57,124 nucleotides of DNA from DASWED01 sp036394995 (GTDB lineage Bacteria; Actinomycetota; UBA4738; JACQTL01): assembly GCA_036394995.1 (NCBI GenBank), contig DASWED010000099.1, forward strand, positions 1-57,124, in the 5' to 3' direction. The position numbers and the translations under genes were made by a program. Numbering within the stretch: the stretch's first letter is position 1; every line of letters starts with the position of its first letter. Below the pieces are notes generated by a model. It was not told where the DNA came from. It ran no database searches and saw nothing but the letters and a program-made list of their open reading frames with translations. Of this stretch, positions 23,324 to 32,160 are shown in pieces.

Positions 23324-24380
23324 CGGCGGCGGCCTCCGCGATCATGTCGCCGACCTCGGACGTGGTGAACCCCATCTCGGCGGCGCGCATCGATCGGAGC
23401 TTGGGCGCGACCGAGCGGATTCCCGCCTCCACGCGGCGGGCCGCCCCGGGCTCGCCCAGGGAGTCCAGCATGAGCCCGGCCGCCGCGACGGCCGCGATGG
23501 GGTTGATGGTCCCCCGCCCGGTGTGTTCGGGAGCCGTCCCCCCGATGGGCTCGAACATCGAGACCCCCTCGGGGTTCAGGTTCGCCCCCGCGGCCACGCC
23601 CAGGCCGCCCTGGATGGCCGCGGCGAGGTCCGTGACGATGTCGCCGAACATGTTGTCGGTGACCATCACGTCGAACCGTCCCGGGTCCTCCACCAGGTAC
23701 ACGCACGCCGCATCCACGTGCACGTAGGCGGTTCGCACCCCCGGATGCCGCCCGGCCATCGCCGAGAATGCCCGCGACCAGAGGTCGCCCGCATAGTTGA
23801 GGACGTTCGTCTTGTGGACCAGCGTCATGTGTCCGCGCCGGCCGGGTCGCCCAGCCAGGTCGAACGCGAACGCCAGGCACCGGTCCACCCCAAAACGGGT
23901 GTTGATGCTCTCCTGGACCGCCACCTCCCCCTCGGTGCCCTTCCGGTGGAACCCGCCGACGCCCGCATACAGGCCCTCGGAGTTCTCCCGGACGACCACC
24001 AGGTCGATCTCGGCGGGATCGACCGTAGCAAGAGGCACCGACACGCCCGGGTAGGGCCGCACCGGCCGGAGGTTCACGTACTGGTCCAGCTCGAACCGGA
24101 TCCGGAGCAGCAGGTCGCGTTCCAGGATGCCCGGGCGGACGTCCGGGTGGCCCACCGCGCCCAGGTAGATCGCGTCGAGCGCACGCAGCTCCTCCAGCAC
24201 GGATTCCGGGAGGGTCTCGCCGGTGCGGAGATACCGCTCCCCGCCCAGGTCGAACTCGACCGGGTCGAGGGCGAACCCCTCCGTGGCGGCGACGGCGTCG
24301 AGGACCTTGCGGCCCTCGCGCACCACCTCGGGACCCGTCCCGTCCCCGGGGATCACGCCGATCCGGTAGGTGATCGTCAT
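23316..24380 (-). CDS. leuB: 3-Isopropylmalate dehydrogenase
   Basis: This 354-residue NAD-dependent decarboxylating dehydrogenase starts with the family block YRIGVIPGDGTGPEVV. It contains LRPVRPYPGV, VVRENSEGLYAG, HKTNVL and the metal-site segment DVMVTDNMFGDIVTDLAA, followed by EPIGGTAPEHTGRGTINP. It oxidises 3-isopropylmalate in leucine synthesis and probably also 3-methylmalate in the citramalate route. It starts 4 nt after leuD and overlaps cimA by 8 nt. Homologous tartrate or isocitrate dehydrogenases are less likely given the neighbours. Confidence 0.92.
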   Translation of the reverse strand: MTITYRIGVIPGDGTGPEVVREGRKVLDAVAATEGFALDPVEFDLGGERYLRTGETLPESVLEELRALDAIYLGAVGHPDVRPGILERDLLLRIRFELDQYVNLRPVRPYPGVSVPLATVDPAEIDLVVVRENSEGLYAGVGGFHRKGTEGEVAVQESINTRFGVDRCLAFAFDLAGRPGRRGHMTLVHKTNVLNYAGDLWSRAFSAMAGRHPGVRTAYVHVDAACVYLVEDPGRFDVMVTDNMFGDIVTDLAAAIQGGLGVAAGANLNPEGVSMFEPIGGTAPEHTGRGTINPIAAVAAAGLMLDSLGEPGAARRVEAGIRSVAPKLRSMRAAEMGFTTSEVGDMIAEAAADA

Positions 24381-24384
24381 GGCG

Positions 24385-24948
24385 TCAGTCCAGGCGCCAG
24401 TCGGCCTGGGGCGGTTCGTCGCGGGCCACGCCCACCCGGACCGGGGCGTCGCCGGCCTTCAGCGACCGAGCCACCCAGGGCATGAGTCCCCCGGCATCGA
24501 GGATGTCGCGCATGAACGGCGGCAGGGGCGTGCCCTCGAACGTCAGGCCGCGCGTGGCGTTCTCCACGGAGCCCGAGTCGAGATCCACGCGGAACACGTC
24601 GCCGGGCTCGGCCCCGTCGGTCACGCCGGGGCACTCCACGATCGGGAGCCCCACGTTCACGGCGTTCCGGAAGAAGATCCGGGCGAACGATTCCGCCACG
24701 ATGCACGCGATGCCCGCGCCCTTGATGGCGATCGGGGCGTGCTCCCGGGACGATCCGCTGCCGAAGTTCCTCCCCGCCACCACGAGGTCGCCGGGCCGAA
24801 CCGTGGACGCGAACGACGGATCCAGGTCCTCCATGCAGTGCCGGGCCAGCTCGTCGGCCTCGATGGACGTGAGGTGGCGCGCCGGGATGATCACGTCGGT
24901 GTCGACGTTCTCGCCGTAGACGAACGCCCGCCCCTCGAACGAGGTCAT
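24385..24948 (-). CDS. leuD: 3-Isopropylmalate dehydratase small subunit
   Basis: This 187-residue subunit forms the swivelling domain of isopropylmalate isomerase with LeuC. Diagnostic blocks are YGENVDTDVIIPARHL near the start and GRNFGSGSSREHAPIAIKGAG. The ATG overlaps the leuC stop (ATGA), so the two subunits are translationally coupled. It is slightly longer than the short archaeal-type LeuD because of a C-terminal tail. Confidence 0.93.
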   Translation of the reverse strand: MTSFEGRAFVYGENVDTDVIIPARHLTSIEADELARHCMEDLDPSFASTVRPGDLVVAGRNFGSGSSREHAPIAIKGAGIACIVAESFARIFFRNAVNVGLPIVECPGVTDGAEPGDVFRVDLDSGSVENATRGLTFEGTPLPPFMRDILDAGGLMPWVARSLKAGDAPVRVGVARDEPPQADWRLD

Positions 24949-26327
24949 GGCGGGTCTCCCGGGGCTCCCACCCCGACCGGCTCGCCGTACGACGCGCCCA
25001 CGCCGGTGATCACCGACTCCTCGGGCGGCTCCACGCCGGTCTCGTCCGGGTGGGCCAGCCGGCCCATCACCGCGGTGGCGGCGGCCACGGCCGGGTTCAC
25101 CAGGTAGACGCGGGCCTCGCGGTGGCCCATCCGGCCCACGTAGTTCCGGTTCGACGTGGAGACGCACACCTCGCCGGGACCGAGCACCCCCATGTGCCCG
25201 CCCAGGCACGCGCCGCACGTGGGTGTGGATACGGTGGCGCCGGCCTGCGCGAACACCTCCAGCAGGCCCTCGCGGTTGGCCTGCCGCCAGATCTCCTGCG
25301 TGGCCGGGATCACCATGAGCCGGACCCGCGGATCGGCCCGGCGGCCCCGGAGGATGTGCGCCGCCATCCGGAGGTCCTCGAGCTTCGCGTTCGTGCAGGA
25401 GCCGATGAAGACCTGGTCCACGGCCACGCGGTCTGCCTGCGAGACCGGCTCCGCCCTCGAGGGCAGCGAGGGCAGCGAGACCTGCGGCTCCAGCGCGCCC
25501 ACGTCCACGACGTGCTCCGCGGCGTATCGCGCGTCCGGGTCACTGGCGAACACGTCGAACTCGCGCTCACGGCCGGCCAGCCGCTGGCGCTCCCTGACGT
25601 AGGCCAGCGTCACCTCGTCCGGCGCCACGATCCCCGACTTCGCCCCGGCCTCGATGGCCATGTTCGCCAGGGTGAACCGGGAGTCCATCGACAGGTGCGC
25701 CAGAGCCGGGCCGGTGTGCTCCATGGCCTGATAGGAGCAGCCGTCGTCGCCCACCAGCGCGATCACCGAGAGGATGACGTCCTTGCCCACCACCCACGGC
25801 CCCGGCACGCCCTCGTGCACGAACCGGACCGACTCCGGCACCCGGAGCCAGATCCGTCCGGTGGCCAGGACGGCCGCGAGGTCCGTCGACCCCACGCCCG
25901 TGGAGAACGCGCCGATCGCGCCGTACGTGCAGGAGTGGGAGTCGGCCCCGATGATCACCATCCCCGGGAGGGCCAGGGCCTGTTCGGGGAGCAGGATGTG
26001 CTCGATCCCGCCCCGGCCCAGCTCGAAGTAGTGCTCGATCCCCTGCTGCCGCGCGAACTCACGCATGGTCATGCCCAGCTTCGCGCTGGCGATGTCCTTG
26101 GCCGGGACGAAGTGCGACGGCACCAGGGCCACCTTCGCCGGGTCCCACACGTTCTCGATCCCCAGCTCCCGGAACCGGGCGATGGCCACGGGCGCCGTGA
26201 CGTCGTTGCCCATGGCCAGGTCGACGTCGGCCATGATCAGGTCCCCCGGCGCGACCTCGGACAGCCCGGCGGCCCGCGCCAGGATCTTCTCGGTGACGGT
26301 CATCGGGCGGACGCCGGCGGCGGTCAT
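24945..26327 (-). CDS. leuC: 3-Isopropylmalate dehydratase large subunit
   Basis: This 460-residue aconitase-type subunit isomerises 2- to 3-isopropylmalate. The [4Fe-4S] ligands are Cys311 (FIGSCTNAK) and Cys371/Cys374 (TCGACLGG). ADSHSCTYGAIGAFSTGVGSTD is also typical. ATG 26327 is chosen because GGGGGAGGG lies just upstream; an ATG eight codons later is the alternative. The start overlaps the leuA stop and the stop overlaps leuD. It probably serves both leucine and citramalate-derived isoleucine. Confidence 0.94.
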   Translation of the reverse strand: MTAAGVRPMTVTEKILARAAGLSEVAPGDLIMADVDLAMGNDVTAPVAIARFRELGIENVWDPAKVALVPSHFVPAKDIASAKLGMTMREFARQQGIEHYFELGRGGIEHILLPEQALALPGMVIIGADSHSCTYGAIGAFSTGVGSTDLAAVLATGRIWLRVPESVRFVHEGVPGPWVVGKDVILSVIALVGDDGCSYQAMEHTGPALAHLSMDSRFTLANMAIEAGAKSGIVAPDEVTLAYVRERQRLAGREREFDVFASDPDARYAAEHVVDVGALEPQVSLPSLPSRAEPVSQADRVAVDQVFIGSCTNAKLEDLRMAAHILRGRRADPRVRLMVIPATQEIWRQANREGLLEVFAQAGATVSTPTCGACLGGHMGVLGPGEVCVSTSNRNYVGRMGHREARVYLVNPAVAAATAVMGRLAHPDETGVEPPEESVITGVGASYGEPVGVGAPGDPP

Positions 26328-27919
26328 GCCGCGCCCTCCCCCGAGGCCTCCGGGGCCACCGCCGTCTCCGAGCCGCCTCCGGCCCCGGCACCGACCCCGA
26401 CCCCGACACCGGCCCGCACGGCCCGGTTCACGGCGGCCAGGTACGCCCGCGCGCTGGCCTCCACGACGTCCGGAGCCACACCGCGCCCGGTGAAAAGCCT
26501 CCCGGCGACGTCCAGCTGGACCACCACGTCGCCGAGCGCGTCGCTCCCGCCGGTCACCGCGCTCACGTTGTAGGCGGCCAGGCGGGCGTCCACGCCGGTG
26601 GCCCGGATGATCGCGCCGTACGCGGCGTCGATCATCCCGTCGCCCATCGCGGAGTCCTCCACGGTCTCGCCGTCCCGCAGCAGGCGCACGGTGGCGGTCG
26701 GGGAGAGGTGCGTCCCGCCGGCCACGGCCAGCGACTCCAGCGTGAACGCGTCGTCGTCGGCGACCCCGAGCTCCTCGGCCACGATCGCCTCGAGGTCGGC
26801 GTCGGTGAGTGCGAGCTTGCGGTCGGCCAGGTCCTTGAACCGGGCGAACGCGTGGTCCAGCGCCTCCCTCGACAGCTGGAGCCCCAGCTTGGCTACCGCG
26901 TCGGCGAACGCGTGCCGCCCGGAGTGCTTCCCGAGGACGATCTTCGAGCCCTCGAACCCCAGTTCCAGCGGGTCCATGATCTCGTACGTCGCCCGGTTCG
27001 AGAGCACGCCGTGCTGGTGGATCCCGGACTCGTGGGCGAACGCGTTCGCCCCCACCACGGCCTTGTTCGGCTGCACCGGGTAGCCGGTGAGCATCGACAC
27101 CAGCCGCGACGTCCGGGCGATCTCCCGGACCCGGAGCCCGTGCGTCAGGTTCAGGGCCTGGCCCCGGGTCGAGATGACCATCGCCATCTCCTCCAGCGAG
27201 CAGTTCCCGGCCCGCTCGCCGATGCCGTTCACCGCCACCTCCACCTGCCGGGCCCCGTTCACCACGCCGGCCAGGGAGTTCGCCACGGCCAGGCCGAGGT
27301 CGTTGTGGCAGTGGGTGGAGATCACCACGTGCTCGGGCACCGCGTTGCGGACCAGCAGCACCAGCGCGCCGAACTCGTGGGGCATGGCGTAGCCCACCGT
27401 GTCCGGCACGTTGATGGTGGTGGCGCCCTCCTCCACGGCCACCCGGAACGACTCCAGCATGAACTCGACGTCGGTCCGGGTGGCGTCCTGCGCGGAGAAC
27501 TCCACGTCGTCGGTGTACGAACGGGCCCGCCGGACGCTGCGTCGTGTGGCCGCCAGGACCTCCTCCCGCGACATCCGGAGCATCGAGGTCATGTGGACCT
27601 CGCTGGTGGAGATGAACACGTGGAGGCGGGCGCGCTGGGCGTCCCGGATGGCCTCCCAGGCCCGGTCGATGTCGCCGTCGTCGGCCCGGCACAGCGCCGC
27701 GATGACCGACCCCTTCACGGACCCGGCGATCCGCCGGACCGCCTCGAACTCCCCGGGCGACGACGCCGGGAACCCGGCCTCGATGACGTCCACGCCCAGC
27801 CGGGCCAGCTGCTCCGCGATCTCGAGCTTCTCCGCCGCCGTCAGCGCGATGCCCGGCGCCTGCTCGCCGTCGCGGAGCGTGGTGTCGAAGAACCGTACGT
27901 CGTCAGGCACGCGGGCCAC
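26324..27919 (-). CDS. leuA: 2-Isopropylmalate synthase
   Basis: This 531-residue enzyme condenses 2-oxoisovalerate with acetyl-CoA, the first step of leucine synthesis. The N-terminus has FFDTTLRDGEQAPGIALT, and the metal-binding HxH lies in STHCHNDLGLAVANS. VNGIGERAGN, HESGIHQHGVL and GKHSGRHAF follow, which distinguish LeuA from CimA. The C-terminal LeuA regulatory domain begins near residue 400. A Gly/Val repeat (GVGVGVGAGAGGG) and a short tail end the protein. It starts at GTG 27919, or at GTG 27910 in frame, and overlaps ilvC. Confidence 0.93.
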   Translation of the reverse strand: MARVPDDVRFFDTTLRDGEQAPGIALTAAEKLEIAEQLARLGVDVIEAGFPASSPGEFEAVRRIAGSVKGSVIAALCRADDGDIDRAWEAIRDAQRARLHVFISTSEVHMTSMLRMSREEVLAATRRSVRRARSYTDDVEFSAQDATRTDVEFMLESFRVAVEEGATTINVPDTVGYAMPHEFGALVLLVRNAVPEHVVISTHCHNDLGLAVANSLAGVVNGARQVEVAVNGIGERAGNCSLEEMAMVISTRGQALNLTHGLRVREIARTSRLVSMLTGYPVQPNKAVVGANAFAHESGIHQHGVLSNRATYEIMDPLELGFEGSKIVLGKHSGRHAFADAVAKLGLQLSREALDHAFARFKDLADRKLALTDADLEAIVAEELGVADDDAFTLESLAVAGGTHLSPTATVRLLRDGETVEDSAMGDGMIDAAYGAIIRATGVDARLAAYNVSAVTGGSDALGDVVVQLDVAGRLFTGRGVAPDVVEASARAYLAAVNRAVRAGVGVGVGAGAGGGSETAVAPEASGEGAA

Positions 27920-28973
27920 CCCCGTCCGGGGAGGCGTCGGCCGGCACGCGCTCGGGGGCCGGCCCCTCCGCGGGACCGCGGCCGCGCTGGAGCCACGGCA
28001 TCATCGAACGGAGGCGCTCGCCGACAGCTTCGATCTGGTGCTCGGTGTCGCGCTCGCGCATCTCGGCGAACCGGGGGAACCCGTCCCGGGCCTCGCCCAC
28101 CCACTCCTCGGCGAACTCACCGGAGCGGATCTCGGCCAGGATCCGGCGCATCTCCTCGCGGGTCCGTTCGTCCACGACCCGCGGCCCCCGGGTGTAGTCG
28201 CCGTACTCGGCGGTGTCCGAGACGGAGTACCGCATCCACCCCAGCCCGCCCTCGTACATGAGGTCGACGATGAGCTTCAACTCGTGGAGGCATTCGAAGT
28301 ACGCGATCTCCGGCTGGTAGCCCGCATCGACCAGCGTCTCGAACCCGGCCTTCACCAGCGAGGTCACGCCGCCGCACAGCACGGCCTGCTCGCCGAACAG
28401 GTCGGTCTCGGTCTCCTCGGCGAACGTGGTCTCGATGATGCCGGCCCGCCCCGCGCCGATCCCCGCCGCGTACGCCAGCACGCGGGCCCGGGCGGTCCCG
28501 GTGGGATCGCGGTGGACGGCGAACAGCGACGGCGTCCCGATGCCCTCGCCGTACGTTCGCCGCACCAGGTGCCCGGGGGCCTTCGGCGCGATCATCCCGA
28601 CGTCCACGCCCTCCGGCGGCGAGATCTGCCCGAAGTGGATGTTGAACCCGTGGGCGAAGAGCAGGAGGTTCCCGGGCTGGAGACCGGGTTCGATGTCCGC
28701 CGCGTACGCCGCGGCTTGCGCGGTGTCCGGCAGGAGCACCATCACCACGTCGGCCTCCGCCACGGCCTCCGCCGGCGTGGTCACCGTGAGCCCGTCCTCC
28801 TCGGCCTTCGGCCACGACTTGGAGTCCGGACGCAGGCCGACCCGGACGTCGAACCCCGAGTCCCGGAGGTTCAGCGCGTGCGCGTGCCCCTGGCTGCCGT
28901 ACCCCAGGACCGCGATGCGCTGGCCTTCCAGCGCCGACCGGTCGACGTCCGCGTCATACAGCACGTTGCCCAT
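27903..28973 (-). CDS. ilvC: Ketol-acid reductoisomerase
   Basis: This 356-residue NADPH enzyme converts acetolactate and acetohydroxybutyrate to the dihydroxy acids. The Rossmann motif is VLGYGSQGHAHALNLRDSG (residues 22-40). Catalytic and Mg-binding blocks are APKAPGHLVRRTY, DLFGEQAVLCGG and FECLHELKLIVDLMYEGG. It is the short class I form with a Pro-rich C-terminal extension. AAGGAGA precedes the ATG. It follows ilvN by 52 nt and overlaps leuA by 17 nt. Confidence 0.95.
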   Translation of the reverse strand: MGNVLYDADVDRSALEGQRIAVLGYGSQGHAHALNLRDSGFDVRVGLRPDSKSWPKAEEDGLTVTTPAEAVAEADVVMVLLPDTAQAAAYAADIEPGLQPGNLLLFAHGFNIHFGQISPPEGVDVGMIAPKAPGHLVRRTYGEGIGTPSLFAVHRDPTGTARARVLAYAAGIGAGRAGIIETTFAEETETDLFGEQAVLCGGVTSLVKAGFETLVDAGYQPEIAYFECLHELKLIVDLMYEGGLGWMRYSVSDTAEYGDYTRGPRVVDERTREEMRRILAEIRSGEFAEEWVGEARDGFPRFAEMRERDTEHQIEAVGERLRSMMPWLQRGRGPAEGPAPERVPADASPDGGGPRA

Positions 28974-29025
28974 CTGCCCATCTCCTTCGATCGTTTCGAT
29001 GGCCCGTCGGGCCCGTTGCAGCCCG

Positions 29026-29595
29026 TCAGGCCGTCCTGGCCGGGGCCCTCGCTCCCTTCGCCTTCCCGTTCGCCGCGGCGCCGTTCACCCGGCCGAGGCG
29101 CCGCCCGCCGATCGCCGCGGAGCCGCGACCCAGCGCGATCCGCCCCGTGCGGGCCAGCTCGACGATCCCGTGGGGTTCGAGGAGCGCCAGCATGGCCTCG
29201 ATCTTGTCCGGCGCACCTGTGGCCTCCACCGTCAGGGTGCTGTCGGAGACGTCCACGATCCGGGCCCGGAAGATGTCGGCGATCTCGCTCACGGCGCCGC
29301 GCTCGCCGGGCGCCGCGGTCACCTTCACCAGCGCCAGCTCCCGCTCCACCGCCGCGGTGGGCTCCAGCTCCAGGACCTTCAGGACGTTCAGCAGCTTGTG
29401 GAGCTGCTTCTCCACCTGCTCCAGGGGCTTGCGCTGGACGTCGACGACGATCGTCATCCGCGACCGCCCGGGCTGCTCGGTGGTCCCAACCGCCAGCGAG
29501 TGGATGTTGAACCCTCGCCGGGCGAACAGGTTCGCCACCCGGGCCAGCACGCCCGGCCGGTCCTCCACCAACACGGAGATCGTGTGCAGGCTCAT
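29026..29595 (-). CDS. ilvN: Acetolactate synthase small (regulatory) subunit
   Basis: This 189-residue subunit confers valine feedback on IlvB. It opens with an ACT domain (MSLHTISVLVEDRPGVLARVANLFARR, then GFNIHSLAVG) and a second half typical of IlvN/IlvH (KLLNVLKVLEL, ELALVKVTA). The last 25 residues are Ala/Gly/Arg-rich and probably unstructured. The ATG overlaps the ilvB stop (ATGA). Confidence 0.94.
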   Translation of the reverse strand: MSLHTISVLVEDRPGVLARVANLFARRGFNIHSLAVGTTEQPGRSRMTIVVDVQRKPLEQVEKQLHKLLNVLKVLELEPTAAVERELALVKVTAAPGERGAVSEIADIFRARIVDVSDSTLTVEATGAPDKIEAMLALLEPHGIVELARTGRIALGRGSAAIGGRRLGRVNGAAANGKAKGARAPARTA

Positions 29596-31352
29596 GCGAT
29601 CGGTGCCTCCGCCGGATCGAGGGCCGGCTGCGCGGACTCCGGCCCGACGATGATGTCGTCGTTCGACGCCCCGGCCGGGACCATGGGGAACACCATCTCG
29701 CCCTGGTCGCACCGGAAGTCGATGACCACGCTGCGATCGGTCACGGACAGGGCCTTGTCGAGCGCGGTGTCCACGTCGTCCGGCGTCTCGGCCCGGAGGC
29801 CGATGGCCCCGTACGCCTCGGCCAGACGCACGTAGTCCGGCACGTCCTGGGTCAGGTGCACGCCCGAGTAGCGCTCGTTGTAGAACAGCTCCTGCCACTG
29901 GCGGACCATCCCCAGGTAGCCGTTGTTCACGATGGCCACCACGATGGGGATGCCCTCGGTGGTCGACGTGGCCAGCTCCTGGGCGGTCATCTGGAAGCAC
30001 CCGTCGCCGTCGATGGCCACCACACGTTGCTCGGGGCGGCCCATCTTGGCCCCGATCGCGGCGGGGACCGCGAAGCCCATGGTCCCCAGCCCGCCGGAGT
30101 TGATCCACTGCCGGGGCCGGCGGAACCGGTAGAACTGCGAGGCCCACATCTGGTGCTGTCCCACGCCCGAGACGATCGTGGCGTCGCCCTCGGTGGCCGC
30201 CAGGATCCGTTCCACCACGAACTGGGGCTTGATCGGGCCGCCCTCGTCCTGCTCGTATCGAAGGGGGAACCGCCGCTGCCAGTCGGCCAGGGTGGCCAGC
30301 CACCCGGAGCGGTCCGGCGGACCGCCGTCCGCCGACTGGGCCTTCTCCAGCTCCCGGGCCAGCGAGGCCGTGACGTCGGCCGCGTCGCCCACGATCGGCA
30401 CGTCCGCCGCGCGGTTCTTCCCGATCTCCGCGGGGTCGATGTCCACGTGGATCACGCGGGCGCCCGGCGCGAACGTGGCCAGGTTGCCCGTGACCCGGTC
30501 GTCGAACCGCGCCCCGATCGCGATCAGCAGGTCGGCCTTCTGCATCGCGGTGACCGCCGTGTAGTTCCCGTGCATGCCGGGCATCCCGAGCGCCAGCTCG
30601 TGGTCATCGGGGAAGGCGCCGCGCGCCATGAGCGTCGTGACCACCGGGAGCCGGCCGGTCTCGGCCAGCCGCCGGAGCTCCGGGGCCGCGTTCGCCCGGA
30701 TCACCCCGCCGCCCGCGTACAGCACCGGTCGCTCGGAGGCCAGGATCAGCTTCACGGCCTCCCGGACCTGCTTGAGGTTGCCCTTCGTGGTGGGCCGGTA
30801 GCCGGGGAGATCCAACGCGTCCGGCCATTCGAACGGGGCCTGGTTGATCAGCACGTCCTTCGGCACGTCGACGAGCACCGGCCCGGGACGGCCGGTGTTC
30901 GCCACATGGAAGGCCTCGGCCACCGTCCGGGGGATGTCCTCGGTCCGGGTGACGAGCCAGTTGTGCTTGGTCACCGACATCGTGACGCCGGTGATGTCGG
31001 CCTCCTGGAACGCGTCGTTCCCGATCACGCCGGTGGGGACCTGCCCGGTGACCGCCACCACCGGGACCGAGTCCATCAGCGCGTCGGCCAGGGCCGTGAC
31101 CAGGTTGCACCCGCCCGGGCCGCTGGTGGCGAAGCACACGCCGGGCCGCCCGGTGGCGTGCGCGTATCCCTCCGCGGCATGCCCCGCGCCCTGCTCGTGG
31201 CGCATCAGCACGTGGCGGATGGGCGACTCGATCAGCGGGTCGTACGCGGGCAGGATGGCCCCGCCGGGGATCCCGAACACGACCTCGACCCCGGCGAGCT
31301 CCAGGCTCCGGATGAGGGCCTGGGCCCCCGTCAGACGGGCTGGCGACGACAT
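29592..31352 (-). CDS. ilvB: Acetolactate synthase large (catalytic) subunit
   Basis: This 586-residue thiamine-diphosphate enzyme makes acetolactate and acetohydroxybutyrate. Catalytic Glu53 lies in RHEQGAGHAAEGYA. The ThDP-Mg motif is GDGCFQMTAQELATSTTEGIPI followed by NNGYLGMVRQWQ, and FQEADITGVTM is typical of the family. The start overlaps the stop of the upstream unknown gene in the arrangement TGATG. It is probably controlled by the leader-peptide attenuator at 31902-32038. Confidence 0.95.
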   Translation of the reverse strand: MSSPARLTGAQALIRSLELAGVEVVFGIPGGAILPAYDPLIESPIRHVLMRHEQGAGHAAEGYAHATGRPGVCFATSGPGGCNLVTALADALMDSVPVVAVTGQVPTGVIGNDAFQEADITGVTMSVTKHNWLVTRTEDIPRTVAEAFHVANTGRPGPVLVDVPKDVLINQAPFEWPDALDLPGYRPTTKGNLKQVREAVKLILASERPVLYAGGGVIRANAAPELRRLAETGRLPVVTTLMARGAFPDDHELALGMPGMHGNYTAVTAMQKADLLIAIGARFDDRVTGNLATFAPGARVIHVDIDPAEIGKNRAADVPIVGDAADVTASLARELEKAQSADGGPPDRSGWLATLADWQRRFPLRYEQDEGGPIKPQFVVERILAATEGDATIVSGVGQHQMWASQFYRFRRPRQWINSGGLGTMGFAVPAAIGAKMGRPEQRVVAIDGDGCFQMTAQELATSTTEGIPIVVAIVNNGYLGMVRQWQELFYNERYSGVHLTQDVPDYVRLAEAYGAIGLRAETPDDVDTALDKALSVTDRSVVIDFRCDQGEMVFPMVPAGASNDDIIVGPESAQPALDPAEAPIA

Positions 31353-31786
31353 CAGGCGGATGCCTCCGGGGCGGCCGCGCGGTCGTGGCCGTTCGTGGGC
31401 ATGCGCTCGGCCGGCGGGAACGCGGCCGTCGCCAGCGCTGGCCGCTTCTCGGCCGGCTTCCCGGCCGGCGCGGTCTCGTTCCCGTTCGCCGGCTGAGGAC
31501 GGGCCTCGACCTCGCCCGACGGGGTGCGTTCGACCCGGAACCCCATGCGGTGGGCCAGCGCGTGACAGGCCCGTTCGAACTCCCACGGGGTCCAGTCCCG
31601 TCGTCGGATCTGGAACTCGTCGTCCTCCTGGTCGAACCCGGTGGCCAGGTACGTGGTCTCCGCGGCGAAGTACTCGGCCAGGCGCCGCCGGTCCCGTTGG
31701 TCGGTGACCTCCAGGCTGACCTGGCCGGGTCCCTCCCACTGGGCCGCGCCGACGGGCCGACCCTCCTCGGTGAACTCGAATCGCAT
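31352..31786 (-). CDS. Unknown protein leading the branched-chain operon
   Basis: This 144-residue protein is the first structural gene after the ilv leader. GGAAGGAGGAGG upstream of its ATG is a strong ribosome binding site. Residues 1-88 look folded, with alternating charged and aromatic residues (RRLAEYFAAETTYLATGF, RRRDWTPWEFERACHAL). The remaining 55 residues are Pro/Ala-rich and probably disordered. No signal peptide, cysteine or known motif is seen. Its stop overlaps ilvB, so it is translated in step with acetolactate synthase. A link to that enzyme is inferred from position only. Confidence 0.7.
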   Translation of the reverse strand: MRFEFTEEGRPVGAAQWEGPGQVSLEVTDQRDRRRLAEYFAAETTYLATGFDQEDDEFQIRRRDWTPWEFERACHALAHRMGFRVERTPSGEVEARPQPANGNETAPAGKPAEKRPALATAAFPPAERMPTNGHDRAAAPEASA

Positions 31787-31901
31787 GTCCTCCTCCTTCC
31801 GTTCGTCTGTCGGTGCGGGCGCTTGTGGTGCTGTGTCCGACGGGTCTCCTGGGTGTGGTTCGGTTGCTCTGGGGTGCGGGGGGTTCGTCCCGGGATTCCC
31901 G

Positions 31902-31937
31902 GAAAACGAAAGACCCCTCGCGTCCCGCGAAGGGCCT
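31902..31937 (-). terminator. ilv attenuator terminator
   Basis: On the minus strand CCCTTCGCG (31934-31926) pairs with CGCGAGGGG (31922-31914) over a GGA loop, with one G-U pair, and TCTTTCGTTTTCC follows. A second hairpin (31940-31976, outer arms GGCGCGG/CCGCGCC) overlaps the leader-peptide stop and can act as the pause hairpin. Confidence 0.75.
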
Positions 31938-31975
31938 CTGGCGCGGCAACAGGGCGTGTCAGCCCTGCCCCGCGC

Positions 31976-32038
31976 CTAGGTAATAAGTACGAGGGCGAGA
32001 ACCGTGGCGAAGCTCGAGCGGTCTCCTGGCGTCCTCAT
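31976..32038 (-). CDS. Branched-chain amino-acid leader peptide
   Basis: A 20-codon ORF reads MRTPGDRSSFATVLALVLIT. Codons 13, 14, 16, 17, 18 and 19 specify Val, Leu, Leu, Val, Leu and Ile. The ATG lies 11 nt after the -10 box, so the transcript is nearly leaderless. A pause hairpin begins at the stop codon and a terminator follows. This is the classic form of ribosome-mediated attenuation of an ilv operon. Confidence 0.85.
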   Translation of the reverse strand: MRTPGDRSSFATVLALVLIT

Positions 32039-32049
32039 GTTGGTAGCCG

Positions 32050-32077
32050 ATGATATCGATCGGGTCCAGGCTGTCAA
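32050..32077 (-). promoter_or_regulatory. Promoter of the ilv-leu operon
   Basis: On the minus strand TTGACA (32077-32072) and TATCAT (32055-32050) are 16 nt apart. The predicted start is near 32043, about five bases before the leader ATG. Confidence 0.75.
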
Positions 32078-32160
32078 CCCATGGGCGGGCGAACGTTCCG
32101 TGAACGCGTTCCGAACCCGTTGCGCCGCAAGGGTTCCGGAATTGCGGAATCGGTGGCCGG

